Part shown: positions 32,447 through 43,825 of the stretch, in pieces
Numbering within the stretch: the stretch's first letter is position 1
Layout: each line of letters begins with the position of its first letter
From: Macrosoma leucophasiata
Taxonomy: Eukaryota > Arthropoda > Insecta > Lepidoptera > Hedylidae
NCBI GenBank assembly: GCA_036365455.1
Contig: JAWQUS010000007.1
Span: 22,584,001 to 22,648,000 of the forward strand
Length of the DNA stretch: 64,000 nt
Direction: 5' to 3'
The notes under the pieces: model-generated
What the model was told of the DNA's origin: nothing
What the model saw: only the letters and a program-made list of their open reading frames with translations
Database searches by the model: none
Position numbers and translations under genes: made by a program

Positions 32447-32491
32447 TTCAACGCAGATTTATATTCAGGTACAGCACTAAATATCTACAGG

Positions 32492-32688
32492 TTATTCAGA
32501 CCTAAATGTTATTCGCTACCGCCTACAGAGTGGATACCACGTGGAGATGCGGTATACCGCTGTACCGACAACTCCGCTGACTGATCCGCTTTAGTCGCGG
32601 AACTTCATACAAAATACCCGAGCGAAACCTGCTCGTTAATTCCGCTCCCCACTTCGGTAGCAAGTAACGCGCATGTCTGAATAGGGCT
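32492..32688. repeat. candidate MITE with TATTCAGAC ends
   Basis: Left end GTTATTCAGACCTAAATGTT; right end, reversed, CCCTATTCAGACATGCGCGT; the match continues to CTACCG. About 197 bp, non-coding, with palindromic GC-rich middle. Confidence 0.55.
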
Positions 32689-33914
32689 TTACGGATTGTC
32701 ATTTTGATATGAAAAAGGAATTAACAAACTCCGATATGTTCTATAGGTTTTAGTAAGTAGCAGAGACAATCTTTAAAAAACAAAACAGAAATTGTAATTG
32801 TAATTGTATTGTAAGGAGTACATACAGTATAAAACAAAAAGCACTATAAAACCTCGAATAGGTTTGTCAAGGTACTTACATTCGTCTTAAATGTCAATCA
32901 ATTACGGCTTTATAACAAAAACTTCCAATAAATAGGTACATTGAAAAGAAAGACACATGAGAAATGTTTTTCACACTATTTGCCTGCCCCGTAAGGGACT
33001 TATCGTGAAGATACATACATGATACATACTATACTATTATGCTCATGAATTGATGCATTGCTACTCCGGGATATGCAAATATCGTATAGGTTTTTTGTTA
33101 CGTGAACACATGTATTTCTTAAATTTGTAAATAGACAAACATTTTTGTTATGTAAAAGCGGATTCCAGTCAAATTTAATTTTGCTAATAAACAAGTTAAG
33201 GAGTCAATTATGCAAGCCCTATTGCTACAGGGGCATGCTGTGCCGTTAGTTAACAGGTGCCAGGCTGTGGCTATGAACCTGTCGAATGAAAAGGGGTTGC
33301 AGAGGTCCGTGGTGAAAGCCTTGGCTTTCATTGTATGATTCATAGAGGGCGGCAATGTGTTTAAAATATTTATACAGTGCGATCCGAAATAAAGTGAAGT
33401 GTAAAATCAAATTAAAAAGAAATAGAAAAACAACCACTTTATAGACGATTTAATTTTTAACCATCGACGCCCTATAATCAAAACCTCGTAATTGTAATGA
33501 AAATATTTCGTATGGGATCGTTTATGTTGTTTTATTCATTTATGTGAAAATTTAGCCCGCTTTTATATCCAGAACTGTTACATTCGGTATGATTGAACAC
33601 GGAATAATACGTTCCTTGAAAGTTATTCACGGCTAACTGACCGCGTAAACACTGCGTTTACGAGGTTTTCAATTACTGCCATAGAGAGCGTTAAAGGTAT
33701 CAAATTGACAAATTGGTGAGATAAGGGTGTGCCCTTTCAAGGCATACTTCCTGTAGATGCAATAAAAAACGAAATAGCACAAATGCATGCCCGAGGTTTT
33801 CACTATAAGGCGTCGCCATGTGCCATGGACTCTTCATTTACACTAGCAAACGTGTATCTATTCTATCACGAGGTAAACATAAAACTTTTTTTTTCTTTTT
33901 TCAGCCTAGAAATC
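32689..33914. other. no gene seen
   Basis: AT-rich; 32985-33015 has a remnant of the ATAC-ended repeat (GGGACTTATCGTGAAGATAC). Short frames around 33119-33355 have no recognised domain. Confidence 0.4.
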
Positions 33915-34137
33915 TGCACAAAAATCAGAGGCCAAAATACAGATACGTTGCCACTCCTGACACTTTATCCTCTGAGACATATCCGTACATTACCATCTAT
34001 CTGGAACACTATAGTGCTGAACACTACCATTTGGTTATTTTACTACTAATCAACCTATCCTACTAATATTATAATTATGGCAGGCGTAGGCACCACCTAC
34101 GCCTGCCAGCTTCGTCACTGGAGCTTTACCACCAGTA
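33915..34137 (-). repeat. 270-bp SINE-like repeat (copy 7, disrupted)
   Basis: Decayed minus-strand copy; AACACTATAGTGCTGAACAC is clear, then about 45 bp of foreign sequence with CCTACTAATATTATAAT, then GGCGTAGGCACCACCTACGC and TTTACCACCAGTA. Confidence 0.65.
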
Positions 34138-34649
34138 AGTGGATGGATGCTAGTTACTCTCGCACAAAAAAAACTACTGGACGGATTTGGATGAAAGCTT
34201 ACAGTAATATAGGTTACATATTGGAAAAACATATTATATTTTTTTTGGAAATTTTTAACGAAGTCGCGAGAAGAAAACCACTACCTCATAATAGTATCAA
34301 AATATGCCTAAAACGCACGTATAGGTAATTTCCAAAGCATTTACAACCTTCAATATGATGTAAAGTTACGAATATTAGCAATTGGCCGCAATGGAAATAT
34401 TATACGAACTTTTATTACACTATTTTATTGCGTTTAAGTCGATGGATATTTCTACTCAGGGCAATAAAGTGGTTTTATTCTAATACTCACGCCAATCTAG
34501 ATTATGAAATTACGAAATGACACACTTCACCTTGAAGTAGTTTTGTTGTTCCGTTTTGGTATAGGTACGTTTAATTTATTAGGATTTGAAGCTCTCCCCG
34601 ATGTTATCAACTGCTTACTTTGTATACGATAATAAATTAAAAGCCTATT
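34138..34649. other. no gene seen
   Basis: AT-rich, no recognisable feature. Confidence 0.4.
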
Positions 34650-34832
34650 TTTTATGAAGTGGCAAACAAGTATACAGGTCAACTTGATGGTAAGTAATGC
34701 AGCCTATAAACATCTACAAGAAACTAGAGATGATGTAGATGCGTTGCCACTCCTGAGGCCTAGGGTATTATATCTCTGTGCGGGAAATTATGAATTACGG
34801 TTACGAGCTCCGTCTCTGGCTACCTCTAGCTA
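34650..34832 (-). repeat. 270-bp SINE-like repeat (copy 8, decayed)
   Basis: Begins AAGTGGCAAACAAGTATACA; middle third deleted; ends ACGAGCTCCGTCTCTGGCTA. Confidence 0.6.
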
Positions 34833-35779
34833 CAAAAATCAACATTTTGGGAAATAAAACTTAAAAATTGCAGTTTTGATAATTGTCTGAAAAAAATTTT
34901 TCGATTGTAAGTAAAGTAACTAAGTATGTTTCTAAAAACATTCTTAAAGACAGAGACAATTTAATAAATTCTATCAATTGAAATTATAGGCTTCACTTCG
35001 TCCGGGTGGAAGTCGTAACAAAAATACAAATACCATCAATGCGATATGACATGTGTCGGAGATTAACCTAAATGTGACCACTAGCGCCATCTAGTTTGTC
35101 GGAGACGTGACCTAATTATGACTAAGGTAGATTGTTTAATAGAAAAAAAGTAATAGAATACTAGGTGGCGCCACGGACGGCTTAGGTATTTTGATTTGTT
35201 ACCCTAGAGGGGATAGTTACTTACCGATATCGGGTTTATAAAGGCTAGCTATTAGTTCATGACACAGACAGTTATTCACAGTCATACAGTTTAATGGAAT
35301 TATTGTAGGGCAGTTATGCTGCCAGTTAGAACAGTGAACGTCAGTGATATTAAAGTGATATAAAACGGGTAGTACTGAATTAAATTGGCAGAAGACTAGT
35401 GGTAGTAGTAGTATCTTATCCCGGTAAATGTGCATTCCCGGTCCGAAGGGTTTCTTGCCCGTTCTTCCCTGCCGGAAGTAATCGAATCGAATGGGCGGAT
35501 CTTTGGTAATATACGATTTTCTTCTGCCAACCTGTACTTTATTTCATCATCCGCTCGAGTACCCACCTACAGATGCCCACAGATACGAATAACATGCCGG
35601 CTTATGGAAAAGACACGCCCACAACACTACCTAGATGTCCTGACTGGAGAAGCTCTCCTGCCGATATATGTATAAAGAAGAAGAAGAACCATTTTGCCAC
35701 TTTATAAAATACAATTATTTTAAGTTGTACTTTTATTCAAAGTACAGTCTGAGTGCGGCCTATGATTCTCACCTTCATA
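34833..35779. other. no gene seen
   Basis: 35235-35245 has a TATA-like GTTTATAAAGGC, but no gene follows that I can support. 35675-35692 is a short GAA run that may be a LINE tail. Confidence 0.35.
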
Positions 35780-35918
35780 CGGCCAAATACTCAAACGTCA
35801 CTTAAATTTAAGTGGGACTTAAAAGTCTTCTGTCTTTATAAAACACGTTCAAACGATAGAGGTAGAGCGCACATTTGAGCTTTGCTTAAAATTGAGTGAC
35901 GTTTGAGATTCGGCCAAT
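35780..35918. repeat. MITE with GGCCAAATACTCAAACGTCA ends (copy A)
   Basis: Left end CGGCCAAATACTCAAACGTC; right end, reversed, TTGGCCGAATCTCAAACGTC. Second copy at 38992-39126. About 139 bp; ends show about 28 bp of inverted match. Confidence 0.7.
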
Positions 35919-35975
35919 AATGTCTTAGACTCTTAGTAACCAAAGAGGTACACTGTTACAACTGCGTAGCACACA

Positions 35976-36290
35976 TCTACGCGGGCGTAGGTAATCGTGC
36001 TAACTAATCCCTACTTGTAACATTAATTTTTCGCAATAATACATGCGAGTGAACTTTAAAAATTAAAGAAAAGAAGGAAAGAAAAATTTAACTTCGGGCA
36101 GGAATTGAACCTGCGATCTCAGGATAACTAGTCCAGCCGCTTTACCACTAAGCTATTGAAGTCCCACACCGACGCGTTAAATTTTGCTTTCCCTTTTTGA
36201 TTTTTAACCGACTTAGGGTCGATGAACGACATGCATTGATAACTAATAATTAAAGCTATACAACCGATATGATAGACTACTTCCCTACTA
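35976..36290 (-). repeat. tRNA-carrying repeat unit, old copy
   Basis: The tRNA-like sequence at 36091-36162 is embedded in flanks related to the units at 51191-52075: TTTTTCGCAATAATACATGC on one side and ACAACCGATATGATAGACTA on the other. Confidence 0.5.
36091..36162 (-). pseudogene. tRNA-like sequence (probable pseudogene)
   Basis: Read on the minus strand: ACTTCAATAGCTTAGTGGTA, CGGCTGGACTAG, then T arm GCAGG-TTCAATT-CCTGC and CGAAGT. A good D arm and T arm; the acceptor stem has one mismatch. The anticodon arm has an irregular loop, so no amino acid is assigned. Confidence 0.55.
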
Positions 36291-36439
36291 TAATATTATA
36301 AATGCAAAAACGTGTATGTTTTTCTGTCTGTATGTCCTCCTTGGATATAATAACGGCTGAACTAATTTGTTACCACGCCGATGTCAATGATGATACATGA
36401 TCCGGTTCCGTAAAAATCAGGTCTGACAGAGTAAGTATA

Positions 36440-36520
36440 CCTTTGCCAAAGAATATGTAATAATACTACGTATAGAATGGACACTTCGACGTCCCGCCCG
36501 ATTTCCCCGCATCAACCAAC
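36440..36520 (+). repeat. dispersed repeat containing the empty site of the TRIM-like element
   Basis: AAGAATATGTAATAATACTA, CGTATAGAATGGACACTTCG, CGATTTCCCCG. The same sequence, split by the LTR element after TACG, is at 8989-9011 and 9928-9970. Repeat family unknown. Confidence 0.7.
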
Positions 36521-36920
36521 CTCCTCCCCTCTTATGGGCGGCGACGGTTGGTATTTTCTACATGCTACGCACACGTGTAAATACACGTCACTGATTTGAT
36601 GTCTGTGTAATAGAGACCAAATTAAGCGTTTGTATGGAATTTTGGGTGGAGTGTCCGCGATGTGCATCTGCCTCCCCCTTTCGGGAAGCAGTCGTAAAGT
36701 TACTTGACGTTATACGAATTGATTGTATTCTGCCGTCACTAGGCAGAAAGAAGTTATTCCAACCTAATCCGATGATATGCATATTTTACGGCGGACAGCA
36801 ATAAAACTCCATAAATTGTTGGAATATAATAGCCGAAGCATAAAAATTTGTTCCATCGAAATTTATGAAGGTCGAACAAAAGTTAGGCTTTTCTAAATTG
36901 TAATTAAAAACGTAACTTTT
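36521..36920. other. no gene seen
   Basis: Mixed composition; may belong to the repeat that starts at 36440. A 64-codon minus frame here has no domain. Confidence 0.35.
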
Positions 36921-37184
36921 TTATGTAATGAAAGTGGCAAGAAGCATGCAGTTCACATTGATGTTAAGTGATGACTGCAGCCTATAGCCACTCACACAAA
37001 GACCAAAAGTCAAAATGCAGATGCGTTACCACTTCTGAGGCATAAAGTGTTATGGCTCTGTGCCGGAAATTACTGGACTGTACATTACCACCTAACCGGA
37101 ACACGATAGTGCTGAACACTACCATTTAGCGGCATGTATATTAGGTAATGCGGTGGTGCCTACGCCCGCGAGCTCCGTCATAGC
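36921..37184 (-). repeat. 270-bp SINE-like repeat (copy 9)
   Basis: Nearly complete minus-strand copy; lacks the last 20 bp of the head, stopping at CGAGCTCCGTCA. Confidence 0.8.
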
Positions 37185-37840
37185 TAGAAAAACACAGAAG
37201 AAAAACTGTATGACTGTATTCCGTACAAGGGTAAGCACAGGTACAATATACCTACTGGTGGAAATTTACAACCAGTAAATCGTACCCATAGTACAGTTTT
37301 TAGTTGGTATATAATACTCAAAACCTTTTAACTTAATATAAAATTTGGCAAAACGGCAAGCAAACATTGGCCGCTAAAACTGCAACCGTTATCATTTTAA
37401 ATTAAAATTTGATTTAAAATTCGAACCCCATTCGAACGTGTCAGCGGATTGTGGGCAACCCATCGCAATTAGCTAATGGAACAGCCAATGAACGGCTCCG
37501 ATATAAAAAGTGTCCGGGTAATTTGGAACAGTTAAAATGGAATTTCGCCGCTGCATTAAAAGTTCTAGAATTTCAATAATATTATTTGTTAAGCTAACAA
37601 AGGATCATAGTTTAGTGGTAACTGAAGATGAAATTAAATAACGTTTGTATCCATACTTCCCACCATAAGTATGAATGTGGGTAACTCTTTGTCTTTTCAT
37701 CAAGCTGCTGAGCTGATCGGGACGAAACTCTGCGTAGAGACAGTTTAAGCCCAAGAAAGGACAAAGGCTACTATTTTCCTAAACCAAATAACTCACGGAC
37801 GATATTGCGGGAAACAACTTATCATTAGATACATACCTAA
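37185..37840. other. no gene seen
   Basis: AT-rich. No credible frame. Confidence 0.4.
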
Positions 37841-38165
37841 ATATGTGCATACCGTTCTCCATAGGCGTATACGGAGGCGCTGACACTGGAATTCAGGGTT
37901 CGATACCCGAGTCAGGGACTATTAAAGCTATGGTATATTATACTTTATACCCGGTACTACTAAGTTTTTTACATTTTCTAGAAATTTTCCAGGGCCTCCT
38001 GGTAATGTGCCCGGAGCTTACAATAGGCTCGCCACCTGTTACATGGACTAAAAACGAAACCGGCGAATCGTGGATGTTTGCATGTATGCTTGAATTCATG
38101 CATTTACACTCTACCTGCCCCTTCAGGGAATACAGGCGTAAAGTAACCTTTTTACATTTATTTGA
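37841..38165 (+). repeat. tRNA-derived SINE, second family (copy 1)
   Basis: Head with box B GGGTTCGATACCCG; body ACATTTTCTAGAAATTTTCC, GGTAATGTGCCCGGAG, CACCTGTTACATGG, tail TGCCCCTTCAGGGAATACAG. Same family as 45838-46165 and 50347-50652. The 5' part of the head is decayed. Confidence 0.75.
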
Positions 38166-38991
38166 CACGATCGTAGCTCTTGTTGTAAATTAAAAATATT
38201 TCCTATTTACCAAGGCCAAAACGTATGTTTATTTTTCGAACTGCTGTAAGCCAACGGAAGATCGATTGAATAGAAGGCGAAATACACTATTGAAAAAGCA
38301 GTCACACGTACAACCTTTTAGCTTAAACTTCTAACATAGTTCTCGTTCCCTCTAAAAACACTAAGTAAAGCCGTTGGGCATTCAAAAAAACTTATGCTCT
38401 ACAGACAAAGGAAACCTAACGTACTTTAACACTCCACCGTGTTGGGCCAATTACAGCGAAATTGTTTTGCCATTCCTAAAAAAAATCAGTCTAATCCCAA
38501 CCTTGATTGAATGGAATAGAGTTGAGAGTAGCTTTGGTATACAACAAGGTTTATTCAGCACTATTCAGTGATAAAACAGTGGGTAGTATTCAAATGTGTG
38601 GCATTGCTTGTATGTAATGTTGCCCGCAGTAAGTGCCTTACGACCACAGCCAGTTGACCTCTTGGATAATTTTAGATCGTAGAGATAGACTTAAGTAAGT
38701 ATTAGGTAAGTTGTTCTTTTATAATCCGTACATAAAATACGAATGTATTGTGACTATCTGCTGGCTACTCTTTTAGAGTGAGGAACGTGTAAATTGACAT
38801 ATATGAAGGAAAGGCATAAGTGAAGTCAGTAGCAAATAGGGATGTTCTTGAGCACCGTAATCGGACCTACTGAATATCCGTATTATCTATCGGTAAACGT
38901 AACCAAATTCTAAAGCATTTTCAGATATAGGTATTCTGATATTAACACAGTCCAAATGAGACGTTTTGTCAAAGTTTTTTACCAGACTAAC
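38166..38991. other. no gene seen
   Basis: AT-rich sequence without recognisable frames or repeats. Confidence 0.4.
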
Positions 38992-39126
38992 TCCCAAATA
39001 TTGAAACGTCACTCAAATCTATGTGGGACTTATAAGTCTTCTGTCTCTATAAAACACGTTCAAACGACAGAAATAGTGTATATTTGAGGGTTACTTAAAA
39101 CTAAGTGACGTTTGAGTATTCGGCCA
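38992..39126. repeat. MITE with GGCCGAATACTCAAACGTCA ends (copy B)
   Basis: Same interior as copy A: GTGGGACTTATAAGTCTTCT and ATAAAACACGTTCAAACGA. The left end is eroded. It abuts the next MITE with only 4 bp between. Confidence 0.7.
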
Positions 39127-39130
39127 TAAG

Positions 39131-39285
39131 CTTGGGTTGCACCACGATATTTGTTAAAGTTAAAGTCGAAGTTAAATCAGACTCAGAACACATTATACGC
39201 GCACGCTTGCGCTCTTAGCCTGAGTTAAAGTTAAAGATATTGTAACATTTAACATCCTTCTCTAACTTAAAGTTTGTTAAAGTAC
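39131..39285. repeat. MITE with CTTGGGTTGCACCA ends (copy B)
   Basis: Starts CTTGGGTTGCACCACGATAT; the right end is eroded after CTCTAACTTAAAG. Interior differs from copy A (GCGCACGCTTGCGC). Confidence 0.6.
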
Positions 39286-39309
39286 TACCACAAAAAATAC
39301 TACCACTTT

Positions 39310-39990
39310 GTCAATTCAATTCAATTTAATTTCTTTATTACATTAGTTAGGTACATCGGATGACAAATAATAGACATAACAATGATAGTTTTTTATAACT
39401 AGCTTAAATCTATATTATGAAGCATGCAATATAATGAAAACCTTCAATAAAATCGAATTGGTACATAAAACATAAACCTGCAAACTTATATTTTTTGGTC
39501 CAAGTATTCCTAAACGCTATAAAATACATTCTCAATTAAAAACTAATTCAATACTGTTTTGAATTTCCTTTCTGGCAATTTTTTTTTTGAAATCAGGTAG
39601 CTTGTTGAAGATGCTGATACACATACAATAAGTGTTTTTCATATACATGGCAGTTCTAGGTGCTTTATTAAAAACAAGTCTTTCTGGTTTTCGAGTGTTC
39701 CTAGGATTTATTTCTTTAGCTCTAGTGAATAAATGTCCATTCGATTTCACAAAACAGCATACTTCTCGTATGTACATGGATGGTAGTGTTAATACTCCCA
39801 AATTTATAAAAAGTGACCTACATGTATCATATGGTCGAACATTACATATTGCACGTATACACCTTTTTTTAACTATAAATGCTTTCTGTGTCCATATCGT
39901 AAAAGCGATGCGACATATCCGTGATACCCTAGCGTAGATATGGTTTTAGAAGTAGTTTTAGTTAATCTCCTGAGAGCGTACACAAATCTG
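39310..39990 (-). pseudogene. LINE reverse transcriptase C-terminal fragment with 3' tail
   Basis: Minus strand, from 39990: NQADRFVYALRRLTKTT, LGYHGYVASLLRYG, then a disruption, KKRCIRAICNVRPYDTC in another frame, and an open part 39801-39532 (LTLPSMYIREVCCFVKSN, IFNKLPDF). Ends in an AATAAAG-containing, TTGAA-rich tail at 39310-39340. It is a 5'-truncated CR1-like copy; family differs from 20990-21390 in the TRAKEINPRNTRKP stretch. Confidence 0.7.
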
Positions 39991-40004
39991 TCGGCCTGAT
40001 TAAG

Positions 40005-40067
40005 TTGTATACTTGTGCCCAATTTCAAGCCTCTAGTACCAATAGATTTTGCGCTAAACCGAGGACG

Positions 40068-40099
<32 letters not shown>

Positions 40100-40143
40100 T
40101 GGCGAAACTATTAGGATTCCTTGTTTACTACGGAACCCTAAAA
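40005..40143 (-). repeat. dispersed repeat with GGTTCCGTAGT end
   Basis: Minus strand: TAGGGTTCCGTAGTAAACAA, a CTGT run, GGTACTAGAGGCTTGAAATT. A frequent insect repeat signature; the copy abuts the LINE fragment. Confidence 0.5.
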
Positions 40144-40904
40144 AGCTAGTCTCAGGCAAAGATAAATGATGATGATCATATGATTTTTCATGTGATATAA
40201 GAGTTAGAGTAGAGAATGAAGCTAACATTCATTATTATTCATATTTGAATACTACCTGTTATTTTCCAATCAGGATTTTTTTCGCATCAGATTTCCCCAA
40301 CTGTACTCACGCGCCAGATGTCGCTTGTTGGCTCGCTGTCAACGCTTCCGGAGTTACGAGCCATATGTGTGTTATTTTACTTTTCCAAAGTTATTGTGAA
40401 TATTCTGCATCGACACGTCACAGTTTTTGGGAGTACCTCGTGGTATTATTTTATGTAAAAAATATTTGTAAAAATACTGGCTGGACGGCAAATGTCGTTC
40501 TGCCATACAATTTTTTTTTTGTTAGCCGTATAGAAAATTAAAAAAAAAACACATATTATTGCATGAGCATTGAATCAAATTTATTTTCATACGCGCTACT
40601 TTTTGCGACAACTTTTAAGATATTGTATTTCATTGTTTGGTGTCATATAAAATATTAATGTGCATGATATACTTAAGGTAACTAAAGTATTTAATCTGAT
40701 AAGAATTAATACTGTATTGGTCTAAATATATATAACTTACCAATTTTTTTGAAGTTATCATGTCTGTCCAATAAAAATAGATATTTAAGCCATCACAGAC
40801 TTTTTTGTAGATCTACCAAAGAGAAAATATTCCACCATACATTGTTTTGTTTGCGGCAAGTAGGTAACGTAACGCAGTGGACTACACCGTGAAGCTTCAT
40901 CTTT
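40144..40904. other. no gene seen
   Basis: A 98-codon plus frame (40245-40541) is not recognised and not supported by splice sites or composition. Confidence 0.35.
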
Positions 40905-41341
40905 GTAACTCTAAAGGTACAATTCCGTGCATCGCGATCGATCGCCGCCGCGCGGCCTACGACTGTCGTCGGGTCGTCGTCGCGACAATAGACACAGTAT
41001 GAAAATGTATGGCACCGCTACCGTGGCCCGCAATCGTGTCGTCGAGGCCCGCGACAGACGCGCGCGGCCAACAAATGTCGTGAGCCGCGCGCGGCTCTGT
41101 CTTGAAAATTTCGAACACTCGTTACCATGCATTCGACAATACAATAATAGTTCACATATTATATGTTCTGTGTAACTAGCCAGTGGTAAAATGGTTCCAC
41201 CATAGAGGTTCGTTTTGTTGGCGCCATGAAATCCATGATGTTTCTGATGTCAATATACGCACGGTTGCGCGCAGCTCACGACAGTCGTCGGCCGCTCGCG
41301 GCCGCGATCGATCCCGATGCACGGAATTGCAGCTTAACTCC
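40905..41341. repeat. GC-rich foldback element / candidate MITE
   Basis: Left arm CAATTCCGTGCATCGCGATC, GATCGCCGCCGCGCGGCC, GACTGTCGT; right arm, reversed, CAATTCCGTGCATCGGGATC, GATCGCGGCCGCGAGCGGCC, GACTGTCGT. Arms of about 70 bp, total 437 bp. The interior has a further GCGCGCGG palindrome around 41065-41095. GC-rich against an AT-rich background. Confidence 0.65.
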
Positions 41342-41814
41342 AATACATTATATTTTATTAATATTGCAGTTATTTTATTTTTGCGTATATGTTTGTTACT
41401 TCATCAATATACGTACTTCATAATATGTACCTACTTCACAAATAAGATTACACAGATAAAAAGTCAATCTACTTACTGTTCATGATACAAGTACATGTTC
41501 ACATTTACTATTTTCATCCTTTGAATCCTTCAAGGAATCCTAAAACGAAACCAAACTAGAGTATTATGGGTCACGAAAAAACCATTGTCACCGACCTATT
41601 CAAATTTCCCTCAACTTTCAAAGAGTCGGAAATTGAACCAAGCTGGAGTTAATCAGAACGACGCCATTACTAAAAAAACGATCTCAATCAAATCGTCATC
41701 AATCAAATTGTTGTCGTTCCCGTGAAAAAAAAAATGTCATATCCGTTGCGGAGATCTAGTTATCAGTGTGAAGTCAATCTGGCGGTGGTGCAAAGGATAC
41801 GCAAAAGCGGGTGA
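41342..41814. other. no gene seen
   Basis: AT-rich, no recognised feature. Confidence 0.4.
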
Positions 41815-42047
41815 AAATAAAAAAAATGAAAATGAAAATTTTATTTGGCTCTGAGCCAGGACACATACAGTACCTATCTATGTCTACAATTAAAAAAAAA
41901 TAACAAGATTTAATAAAAACTAGCAACAAAGTAAGGAAATCATGAACTAAAAGAGTAATTACATCTAAATTACCTATATTCAATTTATAATAGTGACTAG
42001 GTATAAGCGTCGCACGGCTGCGCCAAAAAGGTATCCAGTTCAACATA
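41815..42047 (-). repeat. LINE 3' end fragment
   Basis: Minus strand: ACTGGATACCTTTTGGCGCA, GTCCTGGCTCAGAGCC, AAATAAAATTTTCATTTTCA as polyadenylation and tail. No coding part left. Confidence 0.5.
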
Positions 42048-42051
42048 ATGT

Positions 42052-42086
42052 CAGGTACCTAATATATATAAATATATAGGTACCTG
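42052..42086. repeat. palindrome CAGGTACCTA...TAGGTACCTG
   Basis: 10-bp inverted match around an AT core, at the border of the LINE tail and the candidate exon. Confidence 0.8.
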
Positions 42087-42263
42087 ATGCTGGTTTTCAA
42101 CTGGAACCATTGGATGCATGGTCACGGTGTTGAGTTGTACACTCAACCAGGCTGCCGGGGGTGGACTGAGAGGCGCGGGGACACTGGAGCTGTCATTGGC
42201 TGTCGACTGTTCCCGCCACTTGTCGGCCACGCATCGTCTTAGCGCACGGCCGCGCTCGCGCAT
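42084..42263 (-). CDS. candidate coding exon of an unknown gene
   Basis: Minus strand, ATG then 60 codons ending CATCAG|GTACCT. Reads MRERGRALRRCVADKWREQS, a Ser/Pro stretch, and ends HPMVPVENQHQ. GC content (about 60 percent) stands out against flanks of about 30 percent. Against it: the splice donor lies in a palindrome next to a LINE tail, no partner exon was found, and the protein is not recognised. Confidence 0.3.
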
Positions 42264-42712
42264 ATTTCTTATCTCTTAATTATTTGTCTGTACGTAGTAA
42301 CGGTTAAATTGTGATATAGTTCTAATTACAAAATGTTACAGTCCGCTTGAGTTTAATTCCACAACTCCACCGTGATCCGCTTGTACAAACGGATATCAAA
42401 GGTCTAATAAATATATAAATATATTGTGTGTCTAATGACAATATAATAAATGAAAAAAACTATAAGATAAATAAATAAGCAGACGGATTAGGCAACACAA
42501 AGAAATATAATATTTTCGCGTTAAAAATTTTCAGTTAGTTTAAAATTTAATTAAAACGTAAAAAAAGCAAGGGTGGAAAAGACATTTTTATTTTGTTTTC
42601 AATCTTTATTTTTAAAGAGTTTGTTAAAAAAGTTTTCTTCTTGATTTTCAACATCCTCACAGAAGTTTCACTTTGATAACTATTAACTTCTTTTTGGGGG
42701 CAGAATGACAGC
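42264..42712. other. no gene seen
   Basis: AT-rich sequence. Confidence 0.4.
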
Positions 42713-42857
42713 TGTCATGGTGGTGGTGTTGGTGGCGCTGGTGGTGTTGGTGGTGTTGGTGGTGTTGGTGGTGTTGGTGGCGTTGGTGGCGTTGGTGGCG
42801 TTGGTGGCGTTGGTGGCGTTGGTGGTGTCGGTGGTCTTGGTGGTTTTGGTGGTGCAA
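42713..42857. repeat. GGTGTTGGTGGC-type minisatellite
   Basis: About 140 bp built from GGTGGTGTT / GGTGGCGTT triplet-based units. Frames on both strands stay open because of the triplet period; no gene is inferred. Confidence 0.9.
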
Positions 42858-43200
42858 CAAAACAAAAAATGCACTGTGTTAATATTCAAGTTTTCACTTC
42901 TCCGGCACTCCTGGAGTGCAAATAGCAATACAAGCCGTTTATAAAAAAAAAAAATTATAGGTAAAGGCGTTACATAAAAAATGTTGTCTCTAAAGTCGGT
43001 TTACAAATGATAATTGTACTTGATTACATAAGAAAATACAAGCCGAACGCTTAGGCCAATTGTGTCTCTCTATCGCTTGTACCGCGCTCTCGCTGGCACG
43101 CTCGGCTCAGGCGGAACGTGACACTTTTCCGTGCGTGTAGCCGGCGTTCATCGATTTATAAGACATTATAACGTCAAAAAAGGTAAAGGGATTATATTTT
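42858..43200. other. no gene seen; repeat-like GC patch
   Basis: 43055-43145 (CTATCGCTTGTACCGCGCTC, CGGAACGTGAC) is GC-rich and looks like part of a dispersed repeat, but no second copy is in the window. Confidence 0.35.
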
Positions 43201-43287
43201 ATACTAGCTGTGCCCGCGAATTCGTCCGCATAAAAATTTATGATTGTTCAATATCTACCCGGACGAAGTCGTGGGCGCAGCTAGTAT
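43201..43287. repeat. short foldback repeat, ACTAGCTGTGCCCGCGA family
   Basis: ATACTAGCTGTGCCCGCGAA and, reversed, ATACTAGCTGCGCCCACGAC form 28-bp ends of an 87-bp element. Common short repeat in lepidopteran genomes. Confidence 0.7.
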
Positions 43288-43825
43288 AAAAGTAGCCAAA
43301 GTAACTCCTTATTATATCCCCATAAGCTCTCTGCTAGTGATATTGGCCCGTCTGCTCGTCGAAATCGCTCCAGTCCCGAGATTAACCCCAATAAACAGAC
43401 AGACAGACAGACAAAAGTTGTAAGAAATATTGTTTTGGAATATGTACCGTGCAAATATACATATGCAATAATAAAAAGCAGTTATTTTTATATATTTCAA
43501 ACAGACACTCCAATTTTATTTATTTGTATAGAAGATGATATATAGATGTGTTTGTATTTTTAAAAAGCAAGTAACAAAAAACATGTATGCCATGTCAAAG
43601 AGTGAACAATCAATATTTAATCGGAACAAAGGCAAATTTAATACTGAATGGATAACTCTCAAATAATTAAACATTGAAACAAAAAAGTAGAAACAAATTT
43701 TTATTGGATTTGGGCGCAGGATTTTTTATAGCATAATATATTTTTAGTTTGCCAGTTTCAAATTTTTCGCAACTTGTGTTTTGTTCATTGTGTAGCCGAA
43801 TCATAAGTTAAAGTGGAATATTTTT

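Larger units (their letters stand above)
30361..32491. other. stretch without a recognised gene
   Basis: Probably begins with the 5' leader of the LINE. It contains a perfect palindrome at 31087-31127, a fragment of the tRNA-unit family at about 31348-31385 (GTTGCCTAACTAGCATAGTT), and one half of a local duplication at 31655-31735. No gene seen. Confidence 0.4.

Noticed and set aside
35200..35300. TATA-like box with possible initiator as a promoter
   Set aside because: No open frame or exon follows, and such motifs are frequent in AT-rich sequence.
42657..42944. Long open frames of Val/Leu or Thr/Asn/His repeats
   Set aside because: They are the translation of a triplet-period minisatellite on both strands.
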